This document shows, in pieces, positions 8,704 through 17,602 of a stretch of DNA of 64,000 nt. Both the position numbers and the translations under genes were made by a program. The notes beneath the pieces are model-generated. The model made no database searches, had not been told where the DNA came from, and was given only the letters and a program-made list of their open reading frames with translations. The DNA comes from Methylovorus mays (lineage in GTDB: Bacteria; Pseudomonadota; Gammaproteobacteria; Burkholderiales; Methylophilaceae), in NCBI RefSeq assembly GCF_020531915.1, contig NZ_JAJAVG010000007.1, positions 223,847 through 287,846 of the forward strand. Reading direction: 5' to 3'. Each line of letters opens with the position of its first letter. The first letter of the stretch is position 1.

Positions 8704-9239
8704 GGCCTGTTATGGATGCGTTTATCGTGGTGCGGCTGAAGCAGCTGGTGGTGTCCCACATGATCGAATTTGCCGATGACCTCCTGGACTGGAAAAGCCC
8801 CATGAAAGCCGAAGCCTGCTTTGGCCCCCGCTCTGAAAACCCACCAGTGCAGGGCACCCGGCTCGCCCGGCTGGGCGGCAAGCTCAATCCCTTTTACCCC
8901 ATGCCCTATAGGCGCAAGGGCGCCATTGCCGCCGATGTAGCGATCCCCGATTACCGGCACGAGCCCCTCAGCAAAACCAACCTCTTCGGCATCGTCGAGA
9001 TCAAGTTCCCCGGCGATACGATTCGGGATGAGCAGTTTGAGCGTTATGACGATTTAAACAAAGACTGCGCCAAAGCCAAGACCGCCCATGTGGGCAAAGC
9101 CCGCACACTGGAAGCCAAGGGCGTGACCAAGGGTGGGCGCGTCTCCCTGTTCCGCTACCCCTGGGACCGCATCCGGCAGAGGGACGGGGCAGATCAAGAC
9201 ACCCCATCCAAGAAGAAATCCAGAACCGTTAAACATTAA
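8700..9239 (+). CDS. VRR-NUC domain nuclease, probable T6SS DNase effector
   Basis: The 179-residue protein has a PD-(D/E)xK-type active site of VRR-NUC form: Asp in AADVAIPDYR, and Glu/Lys in IVEIKFPGD about 20 residues later. VRR-NUC effectors (TseV class) are known T6SS DNases and are often fused to or paired with PAAR or other delivery domains. Here no delivery domain is present. The first residues (MRPV) are the same as those of the immunity gene after copy A, so the start codon and first bases seem supplied by the recombined tail repeat. The gene may be a truncated toxin module. The DUF3396 gene follows 13 bases downstream. There is no signal peptide, as expected for a DNase acting in the target cytoplasm. 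Confidence 0.8.
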   Translation: MRPVMDAFIVVRLKQLVVSHMIEFADDLLDWKSPMKAEACFGPRSENPPVQGTRLARLGGKLNPFYPMPYRRKGAIAADVAIPDYRHEPLSKTNLFGIVEIKFPGDTIRDEQFERYDDLNKDCAKAKTAHVGKARTLEAKGVTKGGRVSLFRYPWDRIRQRDGADQDTPSKKKSRTVKH

Positions 9240-9252
9240 TGAGCAGACTGCC

Positions 9253-10530
9253 ATGAGCACAACCGAACTGTATTTATCTGATGAAGAAATTGCGCTGTTT
9301 ATCAGTGAGACCAAAAAGCGACCGCAAACATTTTATGGGGATGGCGACGCCGATTACGGCCTCTGCCCCTTCATCACCCTCTACATCCTCCACAAGCCAG
9401 AAGACTTTGAGAACATGGCCCACCACATGATCGAGGTGCATGAACAACTGCTGGGCATGATCGATAGTCCGTATCGCATGATATACAAGTGGCGCACCCA
9501 GGTCTGGCTCAAGGCCGGTGACAAACGCTTGCCGACCAATCTGCATGCAGAGGTACAGGAGGCACTGCGGCAGGAGCGACCATTCTGGATTCAAGCCACC
9601 GACATGGAGAGCCGCATCTCTTCCGCCCGCTGGGCGATTCAGGCACGGGTCACCAACCATACCGAGATGCGCTACACCACGCTCAAGATCACCTTCCGCC
9701 ATGCCTGGTATTTGCAGCACAAGGCCGAGTGGCACCGCTTTATGCACAAGTGGATCAGCATTCTGCAGCCTGACCAGTGCTACAGCGGCTTTGAAATCGG
9801 CTCCACCGCCAGTGGCGCCATGGGGTCTTATGAAGCCGAGGTCATGGAGCGCATCTGCACAGATTATTTCTATGGGCTGGATATCGATCATCCGGGAAAA
9901 ATGGGCTACCACTATCGTGATGACGAGAGCGGCTGGGTGAATGTATCGGACCTGAGCGCAGGCCTGCGCACCCCCACCTGGTGCTTTCTGCTGTCGCCTT
10001 TCTGGCTGGAGAAGCTGGGTTTGACGGCCGATGCCCTTTATCAGGCATTGACCCCGCTGGGAGGGACGATTACCGCAATCCCCTACCCGCAGGGCAAGAC
10101 CGCTTACTGGGTACAACTGGGTGAGCTGGCACTGCATCCGGTGGAAGATGGCATACCGCCGCTGCTGGCGGCCGCCAGCCGCCTGATACGCCCGGTGCGC
10201 TGTGACGATCTGCTGCTCTCCAGCCTTGACCCCTGGGATGATGACCCCAACCCCCGCTTTAACACCATAGACGGGCCACGCTGGATGGGGCGCTTTGATG
10301 ACGACAGCGACTGGCCCACCCCGGAAAAACGACAGCCCCCGCAGACGCCCGCTGCCCCAGCGCGCAGCGCGACGCTGTCTGCCCTGCCAGGGGAGCCTTG
10401 TCCCAAAGAAGGGATATGGTTTGCCCCGCACCTGGGCATGCAAGAGGTGCGCATGCGGCAAGGCGAGCCTATGCCTGGCATGGATGAAACTGGACGATCA
10501 GGCAGTGTGATCTGGTATTGGCGAGGCTAA
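9253..10530 (+). CDS. DUF3396 (type VI immunity family) protein
   Basis: The ATG at 9253 gives 425 residues. An earlier in-frame start at 9133 would overlap the nuclease and adds only proline/arginine-rich residues, so it is rejected. The sequence fits the DUF3396/T6SS immunity family, with features such as WAIQARVTNHTEMRY, FEIGSTASGAMGSYEAEVMER, GLRTPTWCFLLSPFW and GKTAYWVQLGE. In described VRR-NUC effector loci a DUF3396 protein is the cytoplasmic immunity partner, which agrees with the gene order and the lack of a signal peptide. About 60 C-terminal residues (PEKRQPPQTPAAPARSATL and onward) are proline/alanine-rich and may be an extra tail. Confidence 0.83.
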   Translation: MSTTELYLSDEEIALFISETKKRPQTFYGDGDADYGLCPFITLYILHKPEDFENMAHHMIEVHEQLLGMIDSPYRMIYKWRTQVWLKAGDKRLPTNLHAEVQEALRQERPFWIQATDMESRISSARWAIQARVTNHTEMRYTTLKITFRHAWYLQHKAEWHRFMHKWISILQPDQCYSGFEIGSTASGAMGSYEAEVMERICTDYFYGLDIDHPGKMGYHYRDDESGWVNVSDLSAGLRTPTWCFLLSPFWLEKLGLTADALYQALTPLGGTITAIPYPQGKTAYWVQLGELALHPVEDGIPPLLAAASRLIRPVRCDDLLLSSLDPWDDDPNPRFNTIDGPRWMGRFDDDSDWPTPEKRQPPQTPAAPARSATLSALPGEPCPKEGIWFAPHLGMQEVRMRQGEPMPGMDETGRSGSVIWYWRG

Positions 10531-10536
10531 GGTTGC

Positions 10537-10560
10537 AAAAAAAAACCGCCCATCGGGCGG
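10537..10560 (-). terminator. Intrinsic terminator of the flgAMN transcript
   Basis: Read on the - strand, the stem CCGCCC/GGGCGG with an ATC-type loop (10546-10560) is followed by nine T residues (10545-10537). It lies 44 bases beyond the flgN stop. It also separates the T6SS island from the flagellar cluster. Confidence 0.88.
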
Positions 10561-10604
10561 CGGGGCATTAACTACACTTAACGCCTCTGGAGGAAAGTAA
10601 TCGA

Positions 10605-11063
10605 CTAAACCTGCAAGCCTGAGCGCAGGTAATTCTGCGTGGTGGCACGTCCATTGGAACCATATATCTGCCCGGCAGAATGCTGGTTTTGCAGGGCACT
10701 CAAGAATTGCTGGTTACGGCTGAAGTGCTTGTTGATCAAGACACCGTTGACGCGATTCATTTCTTTTGCCTGCAGCAGCATTTTGTTGAACTTCATCCAG
10801 GCTTGCTGTATCTCGGCGGTCTTCTGCGCGACCAGCCAGTCGGCCATGCCTTTTTCGCTGCCTTCAAACCCATGCACGGCCAGTGCTTTGTAGCGATTTT
10901 GTACTACTGCACCCAGCTGATTCAGCAATTGCGCTTTTTCTGCCAGGATAGGCTCGATCTCGTCCATGTCTGCCTTGACCAGACTGGCTTGCTCTCGTGA
11001 TAACAACACGATCAGCTGATTAACCAGTTGGGTGTCTTGCTCAAACGAGATACGTGCGCTCAT
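10605..11063 (-). CDS. flgN: FlgN, type III export chaperone for hook-filament junction proteins
   Basis: This 152-residue, mostly helical cytoplasmic protein matches FlgN, which binds FlgK and FlgL and escorts them to the flagellar export gate. Supporting features are the N-terminal coiled-coil-like region (ALVKADMDEIEPILAEKAQLLNQL) and the C-terminal helix with HFSRNQQFLSALQN. It lies 7 bases downstream of flgM in the usual flgM-flgN order, and its clients flgK and flgL are encoded in the divergent operon. Confidence 0.93.
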   Translation of the reverse strand: MSARISFEQDTQLVNQLIVLLSREQASLVKADMDEIEPILAEKAQLLNQLGAVVQNRYKALAVHGFEGSEKGMADWLVAQKTAEIQQAWMKFNKMLLQAKEMNRVNGVLINKHFSRNQQFLSALQNQHSAGQIYGSNGRATTQNYLRSGLQV

Positions 11064-11070
11064 GGTAGTC

Positions 11071-11382
11071 TCATGTTTTTACTGAAGTTAATAAATCTTT
11101 CACGCTCTGGATCAGGCCATCGGCAACCTTGCCGGAATCGACCTGAAACTGACCGTTGGTAATGGCGGTCTTGATCGCATCTACTGTATCGGCGTCATAC
11201 ACTGTCTGTGTCGCAATCTTGGCTTCCAGTGATTGCAGCTGGGAAGACAAAGGCGACAACGTCACACTTTCGGTGGCGGCAGCGCCAGACACGGAGGACG
11301 TTTGTGTTTTCTTACTGGTGCCGGAATCTACTTTCTCGGTCACCAATCCAGTGGTTTTCTGGATGGAGTCATTAATCTTCAT
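11071..11382 (-). CDS. flgM: FlgM, anti-sigma-28 factor
   Basis: The 103-residue protein has the FlgM layout: an N-terminal disordered Ser/Thr/Lys-rich part (MKINDSIQKTTG and onward) and a C-terminal helical sigma-binding region (VDAIKTAITNGQFQVDSGKVADGLI). FlgM holds FliA inactive until the hook is complete and is then exported. A strong sigma-28 promoter 55-81 bases upstream gives the classic negative feedback loop. fliA itself is not in the window. Confidence 0.94.
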   Translation of the reverse strand: MKINDSIQKTTGLVTEKVDSGTSKKTQTSSVSGAAATESVTLSPLSSQLQSLEAKIATQTVYDADTVDAIKTAITNGQFQVDSGKVADGLIQSVKDLLTSVKT

Positions 11383-11436
11383 GGTGTATTTCCCTCATGC
11401 ATAAATGTGAGTGCGTAGCATCTTTATATAAGGCTG

Positions 11437-11463
11437 GTATCGGCAATGTTTTCTTAAACTTTA
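11437..11463 (-). promoter_or_regulatory. Sigma-28 (FliA) promoter of flgMN
   Basis: On the - strand the sequence TAAAGTTT (11463-11456), 11 bases, then GCCGATAC (11444-11437) matches the sigma-28 consensus TAAAGTTT-N11-GCCGATAA at all but the last base. It lies in the flgA-flgM gap, so flgMN can be transcribed as a late gene independently of flgA. Confidence 0.93.
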
Positions 11464-11535
11464 ACATTGAACCGCAAGTTTGAAACAACCTTTGCATGCT
11501 GCACGTTCACATTGGATGGATTTCAAGACACCTGA

Positions 11536-12264
11536 TTAAAAACTCACCTCAATCTTGCCACCATTGCGCGCAATGCCACTGACCACCTGACCATTGGCGA
11601 CCTTGACCCTGACCAGTTGCCCATCGGTGGCATTATTAAGTGCATGGCCTTCGGCGCTGATGCTGAAGCCCTTGCCTCGCGTGATCAGCGTGACGGATTG
11701 GCCTTGCTGAACCACGGGCGATGCTTTCAGCATTTCCTGACGCAGCACGGTGCCGGCATTCATCGATATATTGACGATACGGCCAATGGCTTGCTCGGGA
11801 TCGGTAAATATACCAGGGGGCAGTTGGGCCAGATCGCCACTTTCAAACAACAGGTCACCACTATCCACCACCCGGCCTTGTGCCAGAGGTGCCGCAGCCA
11901 CCAGATATTGCCCCACGACATTCACCGTAGCCTGCATGTAGATGGTCCAGGCAGGCGCATTGCAGCGCACGCCGACATTGGTCTTGCCCCAGGCCCGGCT
12001 CCCCTGCGGCATGAAGACTTCCAGCGCAGGACATTTGGCGAGCTTGAGATTATTGTCTATGGCACCAGCAGACACGGTCACGCGACCAGGATAGCCAGCG
12101 GTCTGCACCGTCAGAAATTCTTCGACTTTCTTGCGGATAGAGGTGAGGTTCTGCGTCTGGTCGGTATTCGGCATCGCGTCAGCTTGGGCGAAAGCACTGC
12201 CAGCCAGGAGCAACAATCCTGTGCAGAATGCCAACAATTGCTTTACGATAGAATGACTTGCCAT
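11536..12264 (-). CDS. flgA: FlgA, periplasmic P-ring assembly chaperone
   Basis: The 242-residue product from ATG 12264 has a signal peptide (LLAFCTGLLLLAGSAFAQA). An in-frame start at 12327 would put 21 residues before it and is less likely. The SAF-like C-terminal part (VVAAAPLAQGRVVDSGDLLFE, QSVTLITRGKGFSISAEGHALNNATDGQ) is typical of FlgA, which assists FlgI polymerisation around the rod. It diverges from flgB, whose product and FlgI are made from the opposite operon. The 200-base flgA-flgB gap must hold the early promoters, but I see no clear sigma-28 or sigma-54 site in it. Confidence 0.93.
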   Translation of the reverse strand: MASHSIVKQLLAFCTGLLLLAGSAFAQADAMPNTDQTQNLTSIRKKVEEFLTVQTAGYPGRVTVSAGAIDNNLKLAKCPALEVFMPQGSRAWGKTNVGVRCNAPAWTIYMQATVNVVGQYLVAAAPLAQGRVVDSGDLLFESGDLAQLPPGIFTDPEQAIGRIVNISMNAGTVLRQEMLKASPVVQQGQSVTLITRGKGFSISAEGHALNNATDGQLVRVKVANGQVVSGIARNGGKIEVSF

Positions 12265-12464
12265 GATGCGTTCCTCGACTGCGGAGAAAGATACAGCCTG
12301 CATTCTACGTAGCCGGGACAAAAGCAAACGGTGGAAAAAGACGATATTTCCCCCTTTACTCCTCTAATTGAAGTTGACCGTCGCGCTCTACACTCGCCCT
12401 CATCATAGATAACGGCTGCTCTCAGTGAGAACTTGAGCCGGATCGAAACAGGAGGTCAGTACAA

Positions 12465-12893
12465 ATGGACAGACTAGATGCAGCACTGGCATTTCACCAG
12501 TCAGCACTGCGCGTGCGTGCGCAGCGGCAGGAGCTGATTGCGGCCAATATTGCCAATGCAGATACTCCGAATTACAAGGCACGTGACGTCAACTTTACTG
12601 ACGCCCTCAATAGCGCCCTGAGCGGTAATGAGACCACAAGTTCCAGCCTTGGCGTCAGCAAAACATCCAGCGCCCACCTCAGTGGCGACCCTACCAGCGT
12701 CGATTATGTGCCGACCGGCAAGCCCGGCGAGCCCATGTTTCGTCCCCTCATTCAGGGCAGCGTGGATGGCAACACGGTTGACATGGACGTCGAGCGCAAC
12801 CAGTTTGCTGATAATGCGATCCGGTACGAAGCCAGCCTCAATATGATCAATGGGCAGATCAAGAAGCTGCTGTCGGCTATTCAGGGCCAATAG
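12465..12893 (+). CDS. flgB: FlgB, proximal rod protein
   Basis: The 142-residue protein carries the N-terminal axial-family signature (RQELIAANIANADTPNYKARD), as found in rod and hook proteins exported by the flagellar type III system without a signal peptide. The C-terminal helix (IRYEASLNMINGQIKKLLSAIQGQ) packs in the rod. It is the first gene of flgBCDEFGHIJKL and is preceded by an AGGAGG-type ribosome site. Confidence 0.95.
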   Translation: MDRLDAALAFHQSALRVRAQRQELIAANIANADTPNYKARDVNFTDALNSALSGNETTSSSLGVSKTSSAHLSGDPTSVDYVPTGKPGEPMFRPLIQGSVDGNTVDMDVERNQFADNAIRYEASLNMINGQIKKLLSAIQGQ

Positions 12894-12918
12894 CCGCCAA
12901 ATATAAGGAGCAATCATC

Positions 12919-13323
12919 ATGTCTCTGTTTAATGTATTCAATATTTCCGGCTCGGCCATGAGTGCACAGTCACAACGACTGAACGCCGTCGCCAGTAATC
13001 TGGCCAACGCAGACAGCGCCACCAGCGCCAATGGCCAGCCATACAAGGCCAAGCAGGTGGTATTCAGCGCCACCCCCACCAACAACCCGGCAGTCAGCGG
13101 GGTCAAGGTACAACAGGTCATTGAAGACCCGTCACCGCCCAAAGTGGTTTACGATCCCAAGCACCCGGCTGCCAATGCCCAGGGCTACGTCACCATGCCG
13201 AATGTCAACGTTACCGAAGAAATGGTGAACATGATTTCGGCCTCGCGCTCTTATCAGAACAATGTGGAAACCATGAATGCTGCCAAGTCCATGTTGTTGA
13301 AAACACTCACCATCGGTCAATAA
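12919..13323 (+). CDS. flgC: FlgC, proximal rod protein
   Basis: The 134-residue rod subunit has the N-terminal motif [16 protein letters not shown] and the C-terminal motif [26 protein letters not shown], which form the paired D0 helices of the family. It follows flgB by 25 bases with a good ribosome site (AAGGAG). It builds the rod with FlgB, FlgF and FlgG. Confidence 0.96.
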   Translation: MSLFNVFNISGSAMSAQSQRLNAVASNLANADSATSANGQPYKAKQVVFSATPTNNPAVSGVKVQQVIEDPSPPKVVYDPKHPAANAQGYVTMPNVNVTEEMVNMISASRSYQNNVETMNAAKSMLLKTLTIGQ

Positions 13324-13344
13324 TTCATTTACTAAGGACTCATC

Positions 13345-14013
13345 ATGGCTACCGTGCAGACTGTATCATCCGACCTTCTTTCCACCATGAATGGCAGCAC
13401 CACCACATCCAGCAGCTCTTCAGCGGATGATGTGCAAGACCGTTTCATGACCCTGCTGATCGCGCAGATGAAAAATCAGGATCCGCTTAATCCTATGGAC
13501 AATGCGGAAGTCACGAGTCAGATGGCACAGCTTTCCACGGTGACGGGTATTGAGAAACTGAATACCACGCTGGAAGGTCTGATCAGCGATTCGCAATCAG
13601 CCCAGACGTATGAGGCTGCCAATATGATCGGTCACTACGTGCTGACTGAAGGCAACACGATGACACTGAGCGAAGGCAGCGCCTATTTTGGTGTAAACCT
13701 GCCCGATGGCGCCGACAGTGGCACCCTGACCATCAAGGATGCCAACGGCAACACCGTGCGCGAGATCGAGTTCGGAACACAGGATGCCGGCGTGATGCCG
13801 CTGAGCTGGGATGGCTACTCCAACGATGGCAGCACGGCAGCCGATGGCACCTACACCTTTGAGATCAGCGCAACGGTGGCCGGAACCAAGGTCACGGCAA
13901 CCCCTCTGGCCTATGACAAAGTGTTGAGCGTATCCAACACCACCAGCGGTATCAAACTTAACCTCAGCACTCTCGACGCTATCGGCATTGATGACGTCGT
14001 TGAAGTCTATTAA
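13345..14013 (+). CDS. flgD: FlgD, hook cap / hook assembly scaffold
   Basis: The 222-residue protein has the FlgD N-terminal motif (RFMTLLIAQMKNQDPLNPMDNAEVTSQMAQLSTVTGIEKLN). The C-terminal part is a FlgD Ig-like/Tudor-like region (TLTIKDANGNTVREIEFG, GVMPLSWDGYSNDGSTAADGTYTFEI). FlgD caps the growing hook and is discarded once it is complete. It lies between flgC and flgE as expected. Confidence 0.95.
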   Translation: MATVQTVSSDLLSTMNGSTTTSSSSSADDVQDRFMTLLIAQMKNQDPLNPMDNAEVTSQMAQLSTVTGIEKLNTTLEGLISDSQSAQTYEAANMIGHYVLTEGNTMTLSEGSAYFGVNLPDGADSGTLTIKDANGNTVREIEFGTQDAGVMPLSWDGYSNDGSTAADGTYTFEISATVAGTKVTATPLAYDKVLSVSNTTSGIKLNLSTLDAIGIDDVVEVY

Positions 14014-14043
14014 TCCCCAGCCCATACCACCAAGGAGATTGCG

Positions 14044-15249
14044 ATGAGTTTTCAACAAGGATTAAGCGGCCTGAACGCTGCTGCAAAGAGTCTGGATGTA
14101 ATCGGCAATAATGTCTCGAACGCCAATACGGTAGGCTTCAAGCAGTCCCGCGCCGAGTTCGCTGACGTATACGCCACCGCACTGAATGGTTCCGGCGCAT
14201 CCAGCGCGGGTATCGGTGTCAAGGTAGCCGAGATTCAGCGCCTGTTCACCCAGGGCAACATCACCACCACGGAAAACCCGCTGGACATCGCCATCAACGG
14301 GAATGGGTTTTTCCGCATCAGCAATGACGGTGCCATTACCTACACACGCAACGGTCAGTTCCAGCTGGACAAGGCAGGTTACATCGTCACCTCCAGTGGC
14401 GAGAATCTGACGGGCTATGTGGCAGACAGCAACGGCGCCTTGGGAACCACACTCACCGACATTCAGATCAACACGGCCGACCTTGCGCCACAGGCAACCA
14501 CCTCGGTGGAAGAAGTGATGAACCTGGACTCGACCTCCGACATTCTGGACATTGCCGATTTCGACCCGGATGATCCCAGCACCTACACACAAGTGGTGCC
14601 GATCAGCGTATATGACAGCCAGGGCAACTCGCACACACTGCAGTCCTACATGATCAAGACCGCTGATAACACCTGGGAAGTCCGCACCACCGCCGATGGC
14701 GACAACAGCACCTTTGTCGGCAGTTCCACCCTCACCTTCAGCGATGCAGGTGTGCTGACCGGGACCTCCACACAAACGGTCGCCTTCGACCCGGCAAGTG
14801 GCGCCGCCATGAGCATCACCCTGGACTTTGCGGGCACCACCCAGTTCGGTTCAGATTACAGTCTGAACAGCCAGGTACAGGACGGCTATGCCTCCGGCCG
14901 CTTGTCCAGCTTCAGCGTATCCACTGATGGCACCATCATTGGTCGCTACACCAATGGCCAGGCCAAGTCGCTCGGCCAGGTAGTGCTCGCCAAGTTTGCC
15001 AATCCGAATGGCCTGTCGGCACTGGGGAACAACCAGTATGCAGAAACCACCGATTCCGGCGTCCCCGTGATTGGTGTCGCAGGCACCAGTGGCCTCGGAC
15101 AAATGCAGTCCTCCGCCACTGAGGATTCCAACGTGGACCTGACGTCCGAACTGGTGAACATGATTACCGCGCAACGCTACTATCAGGCCAACGCGCAAAC
15201 CATCAAGACGCAGGATCAGGTCTTGCAGACGCTGGTCAACCTGCGTTAA
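14044..15249 (+). CDS. flgE: FlgE, flagellar hook protein
   Basis: The 401-residue hook subunit begins MSFQQGLSGLNAAAKSLDVI followed by the GNNVSNANTVGFKQSR motif. It ends with the matching C-terminal axial segment (VDLTSELVNMITAQRYYQANAQTIKTQDQVLQTLVNLR). The central domain is of ordinary size for a betaproteobacterial hook protein. It is preceded by AAGGAG and sits 30 bases after flgD. Confidence 0.96.
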   Translation: MSFQQGLSGLNAAAKSLDVIGNNVSNANTVGFKQSRAEFADVYATALNGSGASSAGIGVKVAEIQRLFTQGNITTTENPLDIAINGNGFFRISNDGAITYTRNGQFQLDKAGYIVTSSGENLTGYVADSNGALGTTLTDIQINTADLAPQATTSVEEVMNLDSTSDILDIADFDPDDPSTYTQVVPISVYDSQGNSHTLQSYMIKTADNTWEVRTTADGDNSTFVGSSTLTFSDAGVLTGTSTQTVAFDPASGAAMSITLDFAGTTQFGSDYSLNSQVQDGYASGRLSSFSVSTDGTIIGRYTNGQAKSLGQVVLAKFANPNGLSALGNNQYAETTDSGVPVIGVAGTSGLGQMQSSATEDSNVDLTSELVNMITAQRYYQANAQTIKTQDQVLQTLVNLR

Positions 15250-15287
15250 GCACTGAGCCCGGGCTGAAGCCGTAAAGGAGATACCAT

Positions 15288-16028
15288 ATGGACCGCATGA
15301 TTTACACCGCGATGTCAGGCGCCAAGCATATTCTGGAGCAGCAGGCGACCACGGCGCACAATCTGGCCAATGCGACCTCTACCGGCTTCAAGGCCCAGGT
15401 GGATTCTTTCCGCGCTGTGCCAATTGTCAGCGATGGCCTGCCAACCCGGGCCTTCGTGATTGACACCACCGTTGCCACCGACTTCACGCCTGGCACCATT
15501 ATCGGCACCTCGCGCGATCTGGATGTTGCGATTCAGGGTAAAGGCTGGCTGGCGGTGCAACGGCTGGATGGCAGCGAGGCTTACACCCGCAATGGCTCGC
15601 TCAAGGTTAATGAAAACGGCATCTTGCAGACCGCAGATGGCTTGACCGTGCTGGGCGATGGCGGCCCCATCACCATTCCACCCGACGAAAGAATCGCGAT
15701 TGCCAAGGATGGCACGGTCTCGACCATTTCACGTGTCACCGTGCCCAGCCCGACCAATATCGTCGGCCGCATCAAACTGGTCAACCCCGCTGAAAGCACG
15801 CTGGTGCGCGGGACCGATGGCTTGTTCAGTACGCAGAACGGCCAGCCGGCGCAGGCCGACACGACGGTTCAGCTGACCAGTGGCGCGCTGGAAGGCAGCA
15901 ATGTCAATGTGGTGGATGCCATGGTCAACATGATCAGCCTGGCCCGCCAGTTCGAAACGCAAATGAAATTGCTGGAGAACGCCGAGAATAACGCCAATAA
16001 AGCCAGTCAACTCTTCAGTTTGAGTTGA
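15288..16028 (+). CDS. flgF: FlgF, proximal rod protein
   Basis: The 246-residue rod protein has the axial N-terminus MDRMIYTAMSGAKHILEQQA, the motif HNLANATSTGFKAQ, a central DLDVAIQGKGWLAVQ segment and the C-terminal NVVDAMVNMISLARQFETQMKLL. The first four residues (MDRM) with YTAMSGA are typical of FlgF rather than FlgG. Its position between flgE and flgG supports the call. Confidence 0.95.
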   Translation: MDRMIYTAMSGAKHILEQQATTAHNLANATSTGFKAQVDSFRAVPIVSDGLPTRAFVIDTTVATDFTPGTIIGTSRDLDVAIQGKGWLAVQRLDGSEAYTRNGSLKVNENGILQTADGLTVLGDGGPITIPPDERIAIAKDGTVSTISRVTVPSPTNIVGRIKLVNPAESTLVRGTDGLFSTQNGQPAQADTTVQLTSGALEGSNVNVVDAMVNMISLARQFETQMKLLENAENNANKASQLFSLS

Positions 16029-16097
16029 TCTGACTTACGTTAACATGCAGTCATACCAACGCCCGTTTATGGATTTCGGGCACGAGAGGACATCATC

Positions 16098-16880
16098 ATG
16101 ATACGCTCACTGTGGATTTCCAAGACCGGCCTGGATGCGCAACAAACGCAAATGGACGTGATCTCCAACAATCTGGCCAACGTCAGCACCAACGGCTTCA
16201 AGCGCTCACGCGCCGTATTCGAGGATCTGCTCTATCAGAACATCCGCCAGCCAGGTGCGCAGTCTTCCCAGCAAACCCAATTGCCTTCCGGCATGCAGCT
16301 GGGTACCGGGGTAAAACCGGTCGCCACTGAGCGCATTTTCAGTCAGGGCAACCTGCAGCAGACCGAAAACGCCAAGGATCTCGCCATCAATGGCGAAGGC
16401 TTCTTCCAGGTACTGCTGCCTGATGGCTCCACCGCCTACACGCGTGATGGTTCCTTTCAGGTAGACAGCCAGGGACAGATGGTGACCGCCAGCGGCTACA
16501 CCATCCAGCCTGCCATCACCATTCCGGCCAATGCACAGAGCATTACGGTCGGCCGCGATGGCACGGTTTCCGTCACCCTGCCCAATTCGACCTCCACCAC
16601 CCAGATCGGCACCATCCAGCTGGCCACCTTTATCAACCCGGCCGGTTTGCAAGCCAAGGGGGAAAACCTGTATGTCGAAACATCGGCTTCAGGCACGGCC
16701 AGCACCAATACGCCGGGCGCAAATGGCGCGGGCGTACTGAATCAAGGCTACGTGGAAACATCCAACGTGAACGTCGTTGAGGAACTGGTCAGCATGATCC
16801 AGACCCAGCGCGCTTACGAAATCAACAGCAAGGCCATCACCACATCTGACCAGATGCTGCAAAGGCTGTCGCAGCTATAG
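16098..16880 (+). CDS. flgG: FlgG, distal rod protein
   Basis: The 260-residue distal rod subunit has [38 protein letters not shown] at its start, broken here only by small substitutions from the family consensus. [12 protein letters not shown] lies in the middle, and [33 protein letters not shown] at the end. It completes the rod just below the hook. The 69-base gap from flgF holds no visible gene. Confidence 0.96.
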   Translation: MIRSLWISKTGLDAQQTQMDVISNNLANVSTNGFKRSRAVFEDLLYQNIRQPGAQSSQQTQLPSGMQLGTGVKPVATERIFSQGNLQQTENAKDLAINGEGFFQVLLPDGSTAYTRDGSFQVDSQGQMVTASGYTIQPAITIPANAQSITVGRDGTVSVTLPNSTSTTQIGTIQLATFINPAGLQAKGENLYVETSASGTASTNTPGANGAGVLNQGYVETSNVNVVEELVSMIQTQRAYEINSKAITTSDQMLQRLSQL

Positions 16881-16905
16881 TCATGGCAAGGCCGGGAGTT
16901 TGAAC

Positions 16906-17592
16906 ATGCTTAAGATCATTCGCCATTGTGCAAACCATCTCAAGCCCGTGGCACTGGGGCTCGCGGCAGCATGCACGCTCATGCTGGGCGCCTGCACGCC
17001 GACATCCATCACCCAAGGCCCCTTGACCACCAAGCCTTACCCGGCATCGGCGCGTCAGCCCACCAATGGTGCCATCTACAATGTCGCCGCTTACCGTCCG
17101 CTGTTTGAGGACCGTCGTGCCCGCCTGATTGGCGATACGCTGATGATCAACATTGCAGAAAACACCTCGGCCACCAAAAGCAATGCCAGCTCTGCCAGCA
17201 AAACCGGCAGCGTAAATTCCTCGGTCACCGCCTCATTTGGCAGCCCGGTGCCACGTGCTGCATTCAACAGCGCATCTGACATCGCGTTTGACGATGCCGC
17301 CGCCGCCAATGCCAGCAATATCTTTACCGGCTCGATTGCAGTCACGGTGCTTGATGTTCTGCCGAATGGCTATCTGGTCGTCGGTGGTGAAAAACAGGTG
17401 GCGCTGGATAAAGGCACCGAGTTTGTGCGTATTTCCGGTGTGGTGAACCCGGACACCATCAGTGCCAGCAACACCGTACCATCGACGCGCGTCGCCGATG
17501 CCCGTATCGAATACCGCACCAACAGCCGTGTGGATGCCGCTCTGGTGACGTCCATCCTGTCACGCTTTTTCCTGAGCTTTATCCCGCTGTGA
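16906..17592 (+). CDS. flgH: FlgH, L-ring lipoprotein
   Basis: The ATG at 16906 is preferred over a TTG two codons earlier because GGGAG lies 7 bases before it. The 228-residue product has a lipobox (LMLGAC), so it is lipidated and placed in the outer membrane to form the L ring. The family segment RPLFEDRRARLIGDTLMINIAENTSATK and the C-terminus with VADARIEYRTNSRVDAALVTSILSRFFLS are both present. Confidence 0.95.
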   Translation: MLKIIRHCANHLKPVALGLAAACTLMLGACTPTSITQGPLTTKPYPASARQPTNGAIYNVAAYRPLFEDRRARLIGDTLMINIAENTSATKSNASSASKTGSVNSSVTASFGSPVPRAAFNSASDIAFDDAAAANASNIFTGSIAVTVLDVLPNGYLVVGGEKQVALDKGTEFVRISGVVNPDTISASNTVPSTRVADARIEYRTNSRVDAALVTSILSRFFLSFIPL

Positions 17593-17602
17593 GAACGCCA
17601 TC

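Noticed and set aside
9133-9252. Longer start for the DUF3396 protein
   Set aside because: It overlaps the nuclease coding region in another frame, and the 40 extra residues look non-native.
9274-10461. Open frame of 395 codons antisense to the DUF3396 gene
   Set aside because: The + strand frame matches a known immunity family and has the correct context; the antisense product has no recognisable features.
12265-12464. Sigma-54 or sigma-28 promoter between flgA and flgB
   Set aside because: No TGGC-N8-TGC or TAAA-N15-GCCGATAA-type match was found on either strand, though some promoter must exist there.
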